From Natrinema altunense (GTDB taxonomy: Archaea; Halobacteriota; Halobacteria; Halobacteriales; Natrialbaceae): a DNA stretch of 64,000 bases. Below the pieces are notes generated by a model that ran no database searches, was not told the DNA's origin, and saw only the letters and a list, made by a program, of their open reading frames with translations. The position numbers and the translations under genes are program-made. Numbering within the stretch: position 1 is the stretch's first letter; every line of letters starts with the position of its first letter. The stretch lies in assembly GCF_000731985.1 (NCBI RefSeq), contig NZ_JNCS01000009.1, forward strand, positions 62,001-126,000, read 5' to 3'. Of the stretch, positions 63,179-64,000 are shown piece after piece.

Positions 63179-64000
63179 TTACTCTTTGAGTGCGCCCGCA
63201 GTCAGCCCGCTAACGATCTTTTCCTGCGCGATCACCACGAGAATCGCGACGGGGATGACCCCGAGGATGCTCGCGGCCGCCATGAGATTGTACAGGACTT
63301 CGTACTGCCCTTGATACGCGAGAATCCCGTCGAGAATGGGCGCCCAGTTTTCCGGCTGGCCGTCCGTCATCAGGAACGAGAAGAAGAACTCGTTGTAGAC
63401 GGCGATGAAGGTCAACACGCCGGCCGTCGCGACGCCCGGTGCCGACAGCGGGATGATGACCCGGAACAACGCACCGAGCCGAGTCGTCCCCTCGACCCGA
63501 GCCGCGTCCTCGAGGCCGTCCGGGATCTGTCCGTAGAACGTCGTGAGGATAAAGATCGCGAGCGGCATGAAGATCGCCGACAGCGGGGTCACGAGGGCGA
63601 ACGGCGTGTTGTAGAGCGTCCCGTCGCCGGTGACCGGCTCGAGGAACACGAACGAGGTGTTGAAGAGGTCGTTCAGCGGGATGAAGAACGCGGCCGGCGG
63701 GAAGAAGGAAATAACCAGCACGAGCAGCATGAGCGGGGTCCGGCCGGGGAACTCGAGGCGACCGAAGGCGTAGCCGGCGAGGCTGGCGATGACGAGGACG
63801 ACGACCGTCGAGGCGAGCGCGATCACGAAGCTGTTGAACATGTAGACGTGGAAGGGGATGACCTCGAAGACCTCGACGAACGCGCCCGGATTGAAGCCGT
63901 TCGGCGTAAAGACGATGTCCTGAAGCTGTCCTTCCGGCGTCAGTGCGACCATGAGCAGCCAGTAGAACGGGAACAGCGTCGTCACGAGGAAGAAGATCGC
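63179..64000 (-). CDS. Carbohydrate ABC permease (MalG type), partial
   Basis: The frame is open to the window edge, so the 5' end is missing; a GTG at 63985 is not the real start, since the preceding codons (IFFLV) continue the first helix. At least 268 residues are seen, with about six membrane helices, the EAA-loop motif EDAARVEGTTRLGALFRVII (about 160 from the GTG) and the end IVSGLTAGALKE. It forms the channel with a second permease that should lie outside the window. Confidence 0.92.
   Translation of the reverse strand, partial: AIFFLVTTLFPFYWLLMVALTPEGQLQDIVFTPNGFNPGAFVEVFEVIPFHVYMFNSFVIALASTVVVLVIASLAGYAFGRLEFPGRTPLMLLVLVISFFPPAAFFIPLNDLFNTSFVFLEPVTGDGTLYNTPFALVTPLSAIFMPLAIFILTTFYGQIPDGLEDAARVEGTTRLGALFRVIIPLSAPGVATAGVLTFIAVYNEFFFSFLMTDGQPENWAPILDGILAYQGQYEVLYNLMAAASILGVIPVAILVVIAQEKIVSGLTAGALKE

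Noticed and set aside
1..64000. CRISPR array
   Set aside because: No regularly spaced 28-37-nt repeats were seen and no cas genes are present.
1..64000. Complete insertion sequence with transposase
   Set aside because: No transposase (DDE, HUH or TnpB) was found; only the MITE-like palindrome and the recombinase suggest mobility.

Overview
The window comes from the chromosome of an extreme halophilic archaeon (class Halobacteria; a Natrialbaceae-like genus is my inference). The evidence is high GC with strongly acidic proteins, mostly leaderless genes with a TATA-like box about 25-30 nt before the start codon, twin-arginine lipoproteins, a PGF-CTERM protein, and archaeal genes such as gatE, dph2, rpoL, srp19, gar1, an Orc1/Cdc6 gene, a presenilin homologue, a salactin-type actin and a CetZ tubulin.

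Layout. 0-18 kb is chromosomal: an RHH regulator, two Tat lipoproteins, hisF, a zinc-ribbon membrane protein, rpoL, a rhomboid, a METTL5-like methyltransferase, the actin homologue beside a four-helix membrane protein with a disordered tail, dph2, an MBL-fold hydrolase, a long acidic coiled-coil protein and a divergent HisG-like protein. 17.3-20.5 kb holds a tyrosine recombinase with an overlapping DUF5805-like partner and 1.3 kb without a convincing gene, probably a decayed integrated element. 20.5-31.2 kb carries an SDR, two paralogous pairs of PH-domain membrane proteins, a DUF7344-like/DICT pair, a CNNM-like protein, a UspA protein and fumC. Between fumC and the second PH pair lies an AT-rich insert of about 0.6 kb bounded by a 64-bp direct repeat that copies the 3' end of the PH gene. 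31-50 kb is housekeeping and transport: BolA, Nfu, cysS, a PAS kinase, presenilin-type protease, gar1-srp19, a BtuFCD-type importer, a cupredoxin, gatE, an Lrp regulator, an EamA transporter and a TrmJ-type methyltransferase.

50.2-51.1 kb is a candidate replication origin: a 29-bp perfect inverted repeat, further repeated motifs and an AT-rich stretch just upstream of an orc1/cdc6 gene. A dihydropteroate-synthase-like gene and an mptE-like gene follow, separated by a promoter-linked, hairpin-rich stretch that may be an RNA leader or ncRNA. 54.7-56.75 kb is a gene-poor accessory patch with decayed or very small genes, an 84-bp MITE-like palindrome that supplies the stop codon of a zinc-finger gene, and two candidate small RNAs. 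The window closes with cetZ, a photolyase and a sugar-use cluster (TIM-barrel isomerase, Gfo/Idh/MocA oxidoreductase, MalK/UgpC-type ATPase, partial MalG-type permease).

Genes that seem to work together: folP-like with mptE-like (pterin/folate pathway); BtuF, BtuC and BtuD (corrinoid import); BolA and Nfu (Fe-S handling); the sugar cluster at the right edge; and, loosely, three proteins of cell shape or division type (actin, CetZ, RHH regulator) within one window.
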